Shown here piece by piece: positions 14,963 to 22,590 of a stretch of DNA of 22,590 bases; within the stretch, counting starts at the first letter, position 1, and each line of letters starts with the position of its first letter. Made by a program: the position numbers and the translations under genes. Source of the stretch: CAYWXK01 sp964462515 (lineage in GTDB: Bacteria; Planctomycetota; Phycisphaerae; Sedimentisphaerales; Anaerobacaceae); NCBI GenBank assembly GCA_964462515.1, contig CAYWXK010000056.1:1-22590 (forward strand), written 5' to 3'. The notes under the pieces are model-generated. The model was not told the origin of the DNA. It made no database searches and saw only the letters and a program-made list of their open reading frames with translations.

Positions 14963-15628
14963 ATGATAACCGAACAACTAACTGAAATCTATCGGCTGCT
15001 TTTTGAGCGTTTTGGACCCCAGCACTGGTGGCCTGGCGAAACTAAGTTCGAGATAATCATTGGCGCCATACTTACCCAGAATACAAACTGGGCCAATGTT
15101 GAAAAGGCAATAAGAAACTTGAAATCTGCCGGCTGTTTAACTCCGGTGAAACTTTATCATCTTGAATTTTCGCAGCTTGCCGAGCTTATCCGGCCGGCCG
15201 GTTACTACAACATAAAAGCCAGACGGCTGAAGAATTTTATGGACTGGCTGTTTGAAAATTACGGCGGCGAGCTGGCGAACCTTGAAAGTGTTGAGACCGA
15301 TACGCTACGGGTTGAACTTTTGGCCATAAAAGGTATTGGCCCTGAGACCGCCGATTCGATTCTCCTCTATGCGTTGGATAGCCCTGTCTTTGTCGTGGAT
15401 GCATATACTGCGCGAGTTGCCGTTCGTCATAAGCTAATTGAACCGGGTGCTGACTACGAGCAGTTGCAAGAATTGTTTCAGTCGAATCTGCCGCAGGATG
15501 TCCAGCTTTTCAATGAATACCATGCACTCTTAGTGAAGGTCGGCAAGGAATTTTGCAGGCCAACGGCCAGATGCGCTGGCTGCCCGCTGGAAAAATTACC
15601 ACATACTCTTGAACCAGAATATTTATAA
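14963..15628 (+). CDS. HhH-GPD DNA glycosylase, endonuclease III / MagIII-like
   Basis: 221 residues of the endonuclease III superfamily, which removes damaged bases. Motifs: IIIGAILTQNTNWANVEKAI (31-50), AGYYNIKARRLKNF (79-92), the helix-hairpin-helix LAIKGIGPETADSILLYAL (119-137), and VVDAYTARV with the catalytic aspartate Asp146. At the position of the Schiff-base lysine of E. coli Nth (GRKTA) this protein has Glu128 (GPETA). It is therefore probably monofunctional, without lyase activity. QNT, GYYN.KA.R and GIG.E.ADSIL resemble Helicobacter MagIII (3-methyladenine glycosylase). Near the C-terminus Cys198, Cys204 and Cys207 look like an iron-sulfur loop, but the fourth cysteine is not seen. 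An AGAGG-like ribosome site lies about nine bases upstream. A housekeeping base-excision repair role is likely; exact lesion unknown. Confidence 0.85.
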   Translation: MITEQLTEIYRLLFERFGPQHWWPGETKFEIIIGAILTQNTNWANVEKAIRNLKSAGCLTPVKLYHLEFSQLAELIRPAGYYNIKARRLKNFMDWLFENYGGELANLESVETDTLRVELLAIKGIGPETADSILLYALDSPVFVVDAYTARVAVRHKLIEPGADYEQLQELFQSNLPQDVQLFNEYHALLVKVGKEFCRPTARCAGCPLEKLPHTLEPEYL

Positions 15629-15668
15629 GCTATGTTTCTTTATATTGATATTTTCGTCGGCTTAATTG

Positions 15669-15697
15669 TTGACAGCATTAGATTTATTGCTGAAAAT
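15669..15697 (+). promoter_or_regulatory. putative promoter of the GH123-like gene
   Basis: A perfect TTGACA (15669-15674) is followed after 17 bases by GAAAAT (15692-15697), a weak -10. It lies about 65 bases upstream of the start at 15764. Confidence 0.38.
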
Positions 15698-15763
15698 TTC
15701 ATATTATTAACTACACAGTCAACTTACTTAAAACCGGATTTTTTCTGAATAAGGAGATAGGCT

Positions 15764-17593
15764 ATGTCGAAAAAAATGCTTTTATTAGTAGTGCTAATGG
15801 GCAGCCAGAGTCTTCTGGCCCAGACCGGTAATTATTTTAACCTTCCATACGGCCAGCGGCTTCCAGCTTCCACTGAGCAGGTCGGTTTGTGGTGGGCTTC
15901 GTCTGGCTGGAAAGTAAGTCAGGATAAATCCCTGCCCGAGGCAACTGTTTCAGCTATTACAATATGTGCCGCCCGCAACGAAACTGAGGCCGTGCAGCTT
16001 GTAGTTCGACCGAAAGTTGGTCTGGCTGATTTTACCATACGCTCTACGGCGTTATCTGGTCCTGCCGGCGCAGGAATTTCTGCTGAAAATGTCGAGGTGC
16101 TAAAAGTTCGGTATGTTAATATCACTCGCCCAACTGACAAAAGTTCGGTAGCAGGTCTGTGGCCGGACCCGCTGCTGCCGTTAAGAGGCCCTATCAGCTT
16201 AGAGCCGAATAAAAATCAGCCATTCTGGGTCCGCGTTAAAGTCCCACGCGATATTCCTGCAGGAATTTACACGGGCAAAATCGTTTTTGCCGCTAAGGAT
16301 TTCTCCGCGGAGGCAGCACTGCAGGTGGAGGTTTATGATTTCGTGCTGCCCGATAGAATGACCTGCACAACCGCTTTTGGCTTTTCGCCGCACGAGGTAT
16401 TCCGCTATCAGAAACTCTCGGACCAACAACAGAGACGCGAGGTCCTGGAGAAATACTGGGCCAGTTTTAGTGCGCACCATATCTCGCCTTACGACCTTGC
16501 ACCACTTGATGAAATCAAAGTCACCTGGCCCAAAGTTACCGAATCGACTGCGCCCGAACAGCTCAAGCCAACATTCGACTGGACAGCATGGGACAACGCG
16601 ATGCAGCGAGCGCTCGACTACTACCACTTTAACTCCTTTATGCTCCACATACCAGGCCTCGGCGGCGGCAGTTTCCACTCCAGAGTCGAGCCGGAGCTGC
16701 TGGGTTTTAAGGAAGATTCGCCTCATTACAAAGCTGCGTTTACCTCTTACTGTCAGCAGGTTCAGGAGCATCTACGACAGAAGGGCTGGCTCGATGAAGC
16801 ATACGTCTATTGGTTCGATGAGCCGGAGCCCAGGGACTACCAGTTTGTTATGAATGGCTTTGCAAAGCTCAAGAACGCTGCGCCGGACATAAATCGTATG
16901 CTGACCGAGCAGGTTGAGCCAAATTTAATTGGCGGACCAAATATATGGTGTCCAGTTTCACCAAACTATAAGCACGAACCTGCTGAAGGGCGTCGCAAGG
17001 AGGGTGAAAAATTCTGGTGGTATATTTGCTGTGGCCCGAAGGAGCCTTACTGCACACTCTTTATTGACCACCCGGCTACAGAGCTGCGGGTCTGGCTATG
17101 GCAAACCTGGCAGCGAAAAATCGACGGCATCCTTGTGTGGCAGGCAAATTACTGGACGAGCTCCGCCGCGTATCCGAAACCTGAAGAGCCACAGAATCCT
17201 TATGAGGACCCTATGAGCTGGGTTAGCGGTTACAGCACTCCTGAGGGGAAAAAAGAACCGTGGGGCAACGGCGATGGGCGATTTATTTATCCGCCCGAAG
17301 CGGCAGCCGATGCGAAACCATCGGCGCCCGTTCTTGAAGGACCTGTTGAGAGTATCCGCTGGGAAATGCTCCGTGATGGCATCGAGGATTACGAGTATTT
17401 GGTTATTCTGGATAGACTGCTCAAAACCAAGAAAGATAAACTTACTGCTGACCAGTACCAGCAATATGCAGCTTTGCTTATCGTGCCGGAAAATATCACC
17501 AAGGATATGACGACCTTCACCAAAGACCCGGCTACTATTGAGGCCCGCCGAGACAAGATAGCGAGTGCTATAGCCAGGCTGAATAAGTTATAA
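15764..17593 (+). CDS. secreted GH123/DUF4091-family glycosidase-like protein
   Basis: 609 residues; AAGGAG lies seven bases before the ATG. Residues 1-20 (MSKKMLLLVVLMGSQSLLAQ) are a signal peptide. Residues 35-195 form a beta-sandwich N-terminal domain (ITICAARNETEAVQLVVRP, then a stretch ending in PRDIPAGIYTGKIVF). Residues 200-560 form the barrel of the DUF4091/GH123 catalytic family: AYVYWFDEPEPRDYQFVMNG gives the hallmark adjacent Asp352-Glu353. VWLWQTWQRKIDGILVWQAN and WEMLRDGIEDYEYLVILDRL are also conserved. Family knowledge: GH123 enzymes are beta-N-acetylgalactosaminidases using substrate-assisted catalysis with this Asp-Glu pair. Many planctomycete DUF4091 proteins are uncharacterised, so GalNAc specificity is an inference. 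The gene stands alone, not in an operon with a transporter. Confidence 0.82.
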   Translation: MSKKMLLLVVLMGSQSLLAQTGNYFNLPYGQRLPASTEQVGLWWASSGWKVSQDKSLPEATVSAITICAARNETEAVQLVVRPKVGLADFTIRSTALSGPAGAGISAENVEVLKVRYVNITRPTDKSSVAGLWPDPLLPLRGPISLEPNKNQPFWVRVKVPRDIPAGIYTGKIVFAAKDFSAEAALQVEVYDFVLPDRMTCTTAFGFSPHEVFRYQKLSDQQQRREVLEKYWASFSAHHISPYDLAPLDEIKVTWPKVTESTAPEQLKPTFDWTAWDNAMQRALDYYHFNSFMLHIPGLGGGSFHSRVEPELLGFKEDSPHYKAAFTSYCQQVQEHLRQKGWLDEAYVYWFDEPEPRDYQFVMNGFAKLKNAAPDINRMLTEQVEPNLIGGPNIWCPVSPNYKHEPAEGRRKEGEKFWWYICCGPKEPYCTLFIDHPATELRVWLWQTWQRKIDGILVWQANYWTSSAAYPKPEEPQNPYEDPMSWVSGYSTPEGKKEPWGNGDGRFIYPPEAAADAKPSAPVLEGPVESIRWEMLRDGIEDYEYLVILDRLLKTKKDKLTADQYQQYAALLIVPENITKDMTTFTKDPATIEARRDKIASAIARLNKL

Positions 17594-17768
17594 ATCTATT
17601 GTTTTATTGCTGCTCTACTATAATGGCATTGGTAACAATCTCTCTGAAACGGTGAAAGTTTCAAAGAATTTGCTTGTAGAGGAAATATATGTTTGCTAAA
17701 CTATTGACATAATTTTATAGTAACGCTGTCGAATAAATATTTTTTTAACCGATTGAAAGGGGAAAAAT
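17594..17768 (+). other. leader region before the small membrane protein cluster
   Basis: 175 bases holding a perfect TATAAT (17619-17624) without a good -35, a second weak promoter candidate (TTGCTA 17693-17698, 17 bases, TATAGT 17716-17721), and the short hairpin GAAAC/GTTTC (17646-17662). No known riboswitch class is recognised. One of the two promoter candidates may drive 17769-19519. Confidence 0.3.
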
Positions 17769-18050
17769 ATGGAGTCTTGTGTCCTTGTCCAGCATGGGCC
17801 AACGGAATCGCAGGCTGTGGTTTGGTTTGCCTTGGCCATGCTCATTGCGTTTGTCGTCCTCATTATCATTGCAATCAAGCTGTTGATTATCTGCAAGATT
17901 TTTTCAAAGGCGGGCTATAGCTGGGCGCTGGGGTTACTGATGCTCATACCAATATTGAATATCATTATGGCCTTCTTCCTTGCTTTTGCAGACTGGCCTG
18001 TTCAGAGGGAGCTGCGCCGTCTAAAACAGCAACAAATAGAACAGACCTAA
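17769..18050 (+). CDS. small two-helix membrane protein
   Basis: 93 residues; AAAGGGGAAAA precedes the ATG by a few bases. Two hydrophobic helices (about 18-43 and 50-74) flank a short loop, KIFSKAGYSWALGLLMLIP. The C-terminus is charged (QRELRRLKQQQIEQT) and probably cytoplasmic. The KAG-x-W...LIP-x-x-N pattern resembles small inner-membrane proteins of the DUF5684/signal-peptidase-associated kind, but I do not recognise a named family with confidence. It is followed at 127 bases by the DUF2752 gene on the same strand. Confidence 0.68.
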   Translation: MESCVLVQHGPTESQAVVWFALAMLIAFVVLIIIAIKLLIICKIFSKAGYSWALGLLMLIPILNIIMAFFLAFADWPVQRELRRLKQQQIEQT

Positions 18051-18176
18051 CCTGCGAGTAGCTAATTGTAATTAGTGAACAACAGATTGATTTGCGAGCT
18101 ATCGGTGCGAAAGTTGTGTGCCAATACTCGTATGGCAGTTTTGGTATGTTAGGTCTTTTGCAACAGTTCAAAGTTT

Positions 18177-18602
18177 TTGAGTAAAGCAAAAGTGCACCAC
18201 AAAATAATTCTCTTTGTTTGCGTTGTAATTTTAGCCGGAGCACTGATTCTTCACATCAGAGATTCCGAGCTTTATCTATTTGGATACAAATGGCCAATCC
18301 GATGTATGATGTATGAAACATTCGGAGTAAAATGCGCTCTGTGCGGGCTGACACGCTCTTTTTGTGCGCTGGCCCACGGAGACTTTTCTGCAGGTGTCAG
18401 GTTCCATCCACTTGGCCCGGCTCTTTTTGCTTTTGTTTGTATTCAGGTTCCATATAGAATATATCGCCTCCTTGTTAAGACTGATGGAGCTAAAACAAAA
18501 CTAATTCGCCTATTTGGCGGATTAAACTCAGGTTTGGCTGTGATAGTTGTAGTAGCGATTTTTGTGAACTGGTTTTTCTATCTTGGAGGGCTTATTTTAT
18601 GA
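18177..18602 (+). CDS. DUF2752 membrane protein
   Basis: 141 residues as called from a TTG at 18177; a GTG at 18192 is an alternative start, and neither has a good ribosome site. Three hydrophobic segments (about 10-27, 79-95, 117-137) enclose the DUF2752 signature CALCGLTRSFCALAHGDFSA followed by FHPLGPALFAF. It has a CxxC pair and a conserved TRS/HGD/HPLG set. Function of the family is unknown; the CxxC might bind metal or form a disulfide. Its stop overlaps the next start (ATGA at 18599-18602), so the pair is translationally coupled. Confidence 0.8.
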   Translation: MSKAKVHHKIILFVCVVILAGALILHIRDSELYLFGYKWPIRCMMYETFGVKCALCGLTRSFCALAHGDFSAGVRFHPLGPALFAFVCIQVPYRIYRLLVKTDGAKTKLIRLFGGLNSGLAVIVVVAIFVNWFFYLGGLIL

Positions 18603-19519
18603 CCCCGCTGGAAGCAAAAGTAAGTGTAATTGACCCAATCTCCCCTGCAATTGAAAGGGTCAAGACCATTCTGTTTAGGCCGTTCGATTTCGGAAAATGG
18701 TTTGTCATTGGCTTCTGCGCCTGGCTTGCCTATTTAGGACGAGGTGGAGGCGGCGGCGGAGGCGGACCCAACTTTCAACACGGAGGAGAGCCTGAGCAGG
18801 CCATCGAGCAGGCAAGGCACTTTATAATAGAAAACCTTTTCTGGATTGTCCCGGTAGCTGTCTTTGTTGTGGCGCTGATAATAGTCCTGTGGCTTGTAAT
18901 AGCCTGGCTGAGCAGCCGAGGCAGATTTATGTTCCTTCACTGTGTCGCCAACAATATAGCAGAAGTTACGATACCCTGGACGAAATTTCGACAGCACGGC
19001 AACAGTCTGTTTGGCTTCAGGGTAGTGCTGGGTTTAATAGGTTTTGGTGTGATAGCACTGCCTTTAGTTGTGGCTATTGGACTTATTGTTCTGATGGTTC
19101 ATAGAGGCGGGCCGCATATAATGCCCATAATGGGAGTCGTGATGGTTTTTCTGATTATCGTTATCCTCTCGCTCGCGTTCTTTCTGATACAAAAATTCAC
19201 CACGGACTTTGTTGTCCCGATAATGTTTCTTAGAAAAGAAAGATGTGTCGCCGCCTGGCGTGAATTTCTGACAACCTTATCGGCTAACAAAGGCCGCTTT
19301 GCGCTTTACATACTTTTTCAAATCGTCATAGGATTGTGTGTTACTATGATTGTTTTTGCATTGGTGTGCGTTACCTGCTGTTGCGCTGGCTGCATCCTGG
19401 CGATACCTTATGTCGGGACTGTTCTGCTGCTGCCGATTCTTATATTCGAGCGCTCTTATTCACTATATTACCTGCGCCAGTTTGGCCCACAGTTTGATGT
19501 TTTTAGTCCTGAAACCTAA
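18599..19519 (+). CDS. multi-pass membrane protein with glycine run
   Basis: 306 residues, with its start overlapping the DUF2752 stop by four bases. The N-terminus ISPAIERVKTILFRPFDFGK and WFVIGFCAWLAYLG is a recurring head of planctomycete membrane proteins of unknown function. It is followed by GRGGGGGGGGPNF and about five further membrane segments (near 85-104, 140-166, 172-198, 236-262, 266-284). A cysteine patch, VCVTCCCAGC, lies in the fifth. FERSYSLYYLRQFGPQFDVF ends the protein. I know no enzymatic motif in it. Coupling to DUF2752 suggests a joint membrane complex; this is inference only. Its stop lies 37 bases from the converging DUF4139 gene, with no clear terminator between. Confidence 0.78.
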   Translation: MTPLEAKVSVIDPISPAIERVKTILFRPFDFGKWFVIGFCAWLAYLGRGGGGGGGGPNFQHGGEPEQAIEQARHFIIENLFWIVPVAVFVVALIIVLWLVIAWLSSRGRFMFLHCVANNIAEVTIPWTKFRQHGNSLFGFRVVLGLIGFGVIALPLVVAIGLIVLMVHRGGPHIMPIMGVVMVFLIIVILSLAFFLIQKFTTDFVVPIMFLRKERCVAAWREFLTTLSANKGRFALYILFQIVIGLCVTMIVFALVCVTCCCAGCILAIPYVGTVLLLPILIFERSYSLYYLRQFGPQFDVFSPET

Positions 19520-19556
19520 ATACCTGAACCAAGGCGAATATATAAAATTTTTACTT

Positions 19557-20918
19557 TTAACTTTTTCCTTTTGCATTTTTGGTTCGGTCTTCCTGTCTTT
19601 CGCCGTGATAGGTTGTCAGGACGTATTCAAATTTTTTAGCTGACCTCGGCTCCAGCGTGAGGGTGAACTTAACCGTATCCACGTCCACCTTCTCAAACTG
19701 GCCAAAGTCGCCGCTTTTTGTAAGCGTCCAGTATGGTGTATTAAAGTTACGCTGAATCTCAATCTTTGCAGGGATTTCGCGGGTGTTTTTAACCTCAATT
19801 CTAAACGTCCGAATCTCATCCCATCCGGATATGTTGCGGTTCCTGTCAAAACGGTAGTTATCCGTCTTAAAATCCATCAGCTTGGATTCGACAACAACAT
19901 CGCCTACAGGCCCCAAATTTAGCTCAACATCCTCATCGACAGGGATATATTTGAAAGCGGATTGGCCTACATAAGATAGTTGCCCTTTGTCATCGGCTGT
20001 TCTATAAACCTTCAATGTCCCACCAGGGATAGGCGTATCGCCTAACTTGTGGTCTTTGTCGTTTTTGAAGTTAAGAAATCTAAATGCAGCAGGGCCGTAT
20101 CTTTCCTCCTCATATTTATATAGATTCACAACCGGCACTTCGCTTGTATCGAAACTCTGAAGCCTCTTCGACCAGCCGTTGGGAATCGTCTCAGTTCCCT
20201 CGATTGTATAAAGGAAGTATTCACTTATACCCTCTTTTTTAATAGCTTTAGCTGCCAGAGTCGCCGGGACAGGTGCGGCCACTTCAGCTAATTTCATCAT
20301 TTCTACCCTGGCTCTGACTCCATATCCCAGTGCTCCTTCTGCTTCGGTGACAACTTCCCCCGGCCTGCCGTATGGATATTGCCTGCGGGCAAGCTCAGCA
20401 ATCTGGTCGAGTATGTGGACCTGGCCGACAATCAGGCGGGTCTGCGCATTCTCATAATCCTCGCCGCTGTTATTGGTAACCACAACATATCCCTGCAGTC
20501 GCATTGTCTTCTCGTCTTCAGTGAGCGTCCCCATATAAAACGCCCGCCAGGATAGGCCGCTTGTCAGATAAGAAATCTCGACAGGCACTTTACCCGATAC
20601 GCCGCTTTTGATATTCCACAATCCAAGATTTTGCACCCTTGGCGGATAGGTCAAATCAGAGATGTCTATTTTATCTGCGTTGGCTTTAGCGAGCATCTCA
20701 AGACTAGTTGGGTCAATAAGAGTATTGGCCCAGGAGAATTGGAGCTTGTTTTTGCCTTCTTTTAGCGTCAAGGCACGGCTTTCGCGCACCAAAGTCATAT
20801 CTGCTGAGTTATAAATCGTCAGTTGCACGGTATCCCGCGTCGGCAGTGTTACCAAATCAACCTTCGCCTGCGCGACAGAACACACCGCTGCAATTATCAG
20901 TATTAATTCACGCTTCAT
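19557..20918 (-). CDS. DUF4139 protein, paralogue A
   Basis: 453 residues; AAGGGGG lies about seven bases before the ATG. A signal peptide of 18 residues ends at AQA. The mature part starts KVDLVTLPTRDTVQLTIYNS and carries the DUF4139 core ISYLTSGLSWRAFYMGTLTE and VVVTNNSGEDYENAQTRLIV. That core is typical of secreted beta-rich proteins whose function is unknown. The C-terminal Ig-like part (FRIEVKNTREIPAKIEIQRN) ends in YHGERQEDRTKNAKGKS. The protein is nearly identical to its upstream neighbour except for residues around 192-230 (EAEGALGYGVRARVEMMKLA and onward). It lies 12 bases after that neighbour, so it is the last gene of an operon. Confidence 0.88.
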   Translation of the reverse strand: MKRELILIIAAVCSVAQAKVDLVTLPTRDTVQLTIYNSADMTLVRESRALTLKEGKNKLQFSWANTLIDPTSLEMLAKANADKIDISDLTYPPRVQNLGLWNIKSGVSGKVPVEISYLTSGLSWRAFYMGTLTEDEKTMRLQGYVVVTNNSGEDYENAQTRLIVGQVHILDQIAELARRQYPYGRPGEVVTEAEGALGYGVRARVEMMKLAEVAAPVPATLAAKAIKKEGISEYFLYTIEGTETIPNGWSKRLQSFDTSEVPVVNLYKYEEERYGPAAFRFLNFKNDKDHKLGDTPIPGGTLKVYRTADDKGQLSYVGQSAFKYIPVDEDVELNLGPVGDVVVESKLMDFKTDNYRFDRNRNISGWDEIRTFRIEVKNTREIPAKIEIQRNFNTPYWTLTKSGDFGQFEKVDVDTVKFTLTLEPRSAKKFEYVLTTYHGERQEDRTKNAKGKS

Positions 20919-20930
20919 TTTTTAGCCCCC

Positions 20931-22280
20931 TTAAGTTCCTTGCCGCATCGACTTTGTCTGGTCCTCTTGCCTTACGCCATGATAGGTTGTCATGACATAT
21001 TCAAACTTTTTAGCTGACCTCGGCTCTAAAGTAAGGGTGAATTTAACCGTATCGACATCTACTTTCTCAAACTGGCCAAAGTCGCCGCTCTTTGTAAGCG
21101 TCCAGTATGGAGTATTAAAGTTACGCTGAATCTCTATCTTTGCAGGGATTTCACGGGTGTTTTTAACCTCAATCTTGAACGTCCGAATTTCATCCCAGCC
21201 GGAGACATTGCGGTTTCTGTCGAAACGGTAGTTATCCGTCTTAAAATCCATCAGCTTCGACTCAACAACAATGTCACCGACCGGACCCAGATTAAGCTCC
21301 ACGTCTTCATCGACAGGGATATATTTGAAGGCGGATTGTCCTACGTAAGATAGTTGCCCTTTATCATCGGCTGTTCTATAAACCTTCAATGTCCCACCAG
21401 GGATAGGCGTATCGCCTAACTTGTGCTCTTTGTCATTTTTGAAGCTAAGAAATCGAACGACACTTGGGCCGTATCTTTCCTCTTCATATTTATATAGATT
21501 CGCCACCGGCACTTCGCTTATATCAAAACTTTGTAGGCGTTTTGACCAGCCGTTGGGAATTGTTTCAGTCCCTTCAATCGTATAGAGGAAATACTCGCTG
21601 AGCCCTTCTTTCTTAATTTCCTTCGGCCTACCAGCAATTGCCTCACTAATAGCTCCATACGCCGTTATGCCTGGGTGCCGCTGTGTGGATAAGTCTCTCT
21701 CCATCAGGACTTCACCAGGCCTGCCGTAAGGGTATTGTCGTCTCGCAAGCTCAGCTATTTGGTCGAGGATATGGACCTGGCCGACAATAAGGCGGGTCTG
21801 CGCATTCTCATAATCCTCGCCGCTGTTATTCGTAACCACCACATAGCCCTGCAATCGCATTGTCTTCTCGTCTTCAGTGAGCGTCCCCATATAAAACGCC
21901 CGCCAGGACAGGCCGCTTGTCAGATACGAAATCTCCACAGGCACCTTACCGGATACGCCACTTTCGATGTTCCACAATCCAAGATTTTGCACCCTCGGCG
22001 GATAGGTCAGGTCGGAAATATCAATCTTATCTGCGTTGGCCTTAGCTAACATTTCCAGACTGGTTGGGTCAATAAGAGTATTTGCCCAGGAGAATTGGAG
22101 CTTGTTTTTGCCTTCTTTTAGAGTCAAAGCACGGCTTTCGCGCACCAATGTCATATCCGCTGAGTTATAAATTGTAAGCTGCACTGTATCCCGCGTCGGC
22201 AGCGTTACCAAATCAACCTTAGCCTGTAAAGTGGAGGCCAATGCAACAGTTATAGCTAAAATCAAAGCTATGCGTCTCAT
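20931..22280 (-). CDS. DUF4139 protein, paralogue B
   Basis: 449 residues; AAGGAG lies about seven bases before the ATG. The signal peptide (MRRIALILAITVALASTLQA) is unrelated in sequence to that of paralogue A, but from KVDLVTLPTRD onward the two agree at almost every residue. The DUF4139 core is SYLTSGLSWRAFYMGTLTED with NNSGEDYENAQTRLIVGQ. The linker at about 193-222 (ERDLSTQRHPGITAYGAISE and onward) differs wholly from that of A. Further single differences: DISEV for DTSEV, SVVRFLSF for AAFRFLNF, and the last ten residues. A secreted or periplasmic beta-rich protein is likely; activity is unknown. It is the middle gene of a three-gene minus-strand array. Confidence 0.88.
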   Translation of the reverse strand: MRRIALILAITVALASTLQAKVDLVTLPTRDTVQLTIYNSADMTLVRESRALTLKEGKNKLQFSWANTLIDPTSLEMLAKANADKIDISDLTYPPRVQNLGLWNIESGVSGKVPVEISYLTSGLSWRAFYMGTLTEDEKTMRLQGYVVVTNNSGEDYENAQTRLIVGQVHILDQIAELARRQYPYGRPGEVLMERDLSTQRHPGITAYGAISEAIAGRPKEIKKEGLSEYFLYTIEGTETIPNGWSKRLQSFDISEVPVANLYKYEEERYGPSVVRFLSFKNDKEHKLGDTPIPGGTLKVYRTADDKGQLSYVGQSAFKYIPVDEDVELNLGPVGDIVVESKLMDFKTDNYRFDRNRNVSGWDEIRTFKIEVKNTREIPAKIEIQRNFNTPYWTLTKSGDFGQFEKVDVDTVKFTLTLEPRSAKKFEYVMTTYHGVRQEDQTKSMRQGT

Positions 22281-22330
22281 TTTGCTGCTCCTTTATTTTA
22301 ACTTCTGTATTCTATCATCTGTCTTATGCA

Positions 22331-22590
22331 CTACGGCCTTATGTTACGGCGGTGGTAGCGCATTGTCAGTTCCTTGGCAGCGGGGCCGGCCTGAGTGCGA
22401 GCAGGCAGCTTAATCTCAAACTCGAGTGTGCTGGCGTCCTTCTTGACAAATTGCATATTGCACTCTTCCATATCCCACTGGCCGGGGATGTGCTGAACCA
22501 TTGTCAGAACCGCGGGACTATCCTTGAAGTTCTCTATCTTGGCCGTGATTATCTCATCGGTATTGAAAAGAACGACCTTGTCATCGTTGT
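22331..22590 (-). CDS. DUF4139-related protein C, C-terminal part (cut by window edge)
   Basis: 86 codons are open on the minus strand from the window end to the TAG at 22333-22331. The protein reads TAKIENFKDSPAVLTMVQHI, WDMEECNMQFVKKDASTLEF and AAKELTMRYHRRNIRP. This aligns by eye with the C-terminal domain of paralogues A and B (KIEVKNTREIPAKIEIQ..., VDVDTVKFTLTLEPRSAKKF, YVLTTYHG). It is a third, more diverged member. Its stop is 50 bases before paralogue B, so the three genes probably share one transcript. The N-terminus lies beyond the window. Confidence 0.72.
   Translation of the reverse strand, partial: NDDKVVLFNTDEIITAKIENFKDSPAVLTMVQHIPGQWDMEECNMQFVKKDASTLEFEIKLPARTQAGPAAKELTMRYHRRNIRP

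Noticed and set aside
18095..18130. Possible structured RNA leader before DUF2752 (CGAG/CTCG with inner GGTGCG/TGTGCC)
   Set aside because: The inner stem needs three wobble pairs and no known riboswitch consensus fits; it is too weak to call.

Overview
The window reads as chromosomal DNA of a Planctomycetota bacterium, most likely class Phycisphaerae. I infer this from four things: a pseudopilin carrying the planctomycete-style H-X9-DG motif, a beta-helix surface protein ending in a single dockerin-like half, two large secreted glycosidase-type proteins, and several DUF-only secreted or membrane proteins. No database search was possible, so the taxonomy is an inference. Base composition looks even across the window. 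I saw no phage, transposase, CRISPR array or RNA gene.

Left part (1-4011): the 3' end of a Gfo/Idh/MocA-type oxidoreductase is followed by a secreted GH129/GH101-like glycosidase on the plus strand. Converging on it from the right is a secreted pectate-lyase-like beta-helix gene, split by a single frameshift near 3490. From 4012 to 7418 there are two plus-strand genes: a CofE-like gamma-glutamyl ligase and a four-module DUF11 (OmcB-like) lipoprotein. Both have intrinsic terminators or terminator candidates.

Middle (7505-14776), mostly minus strand: a 976-residue tandemly duplicated beta-helix protein with its own sigma70-type promoter, a short UvrC without the helix-hairpin-helix end, a pseudopilin, a DUF2617-like protein and a CPBP intramembrane protease. 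A 62-base nested palindrome lies between uvrC and the pseudopilin gene.

Right part (14963-22590): a DNA glycosylase of the Nth/MagIII class, a secreted GH123/DUF4091-type glycosidase, and a cluster of three small membrane proteins (93-residue unknown, DUF2752, glycine-rich multi-pass). Converging on these is a minus-strand array of three DUF4139 genes. Two of the three are near-identical at protein level apart from one hypervariable linker; the third is more diverged and cut by the window edge.

How the genes may work together: two glycosidases whose named families act on N-acetylgalactosaminides (GH129, alpha; GH123, beta), a polysaccharide-lyase-type beta-helix and a sugar-dehydrogenase-type oxidoreductase suggest breakdown of animal- or algal-type glycans. 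They are spread over about 17 kb and do not form one operon. The DNA-repair genes (uvrC, glycosylase) look like ordinary chromosomal neighbours. No single obvious new system stands out. The best leads are the DUF4139 array, the glycosidase pair, the divergent CofE-like ligase, the minimal UvrC and the frameshifted lyase.
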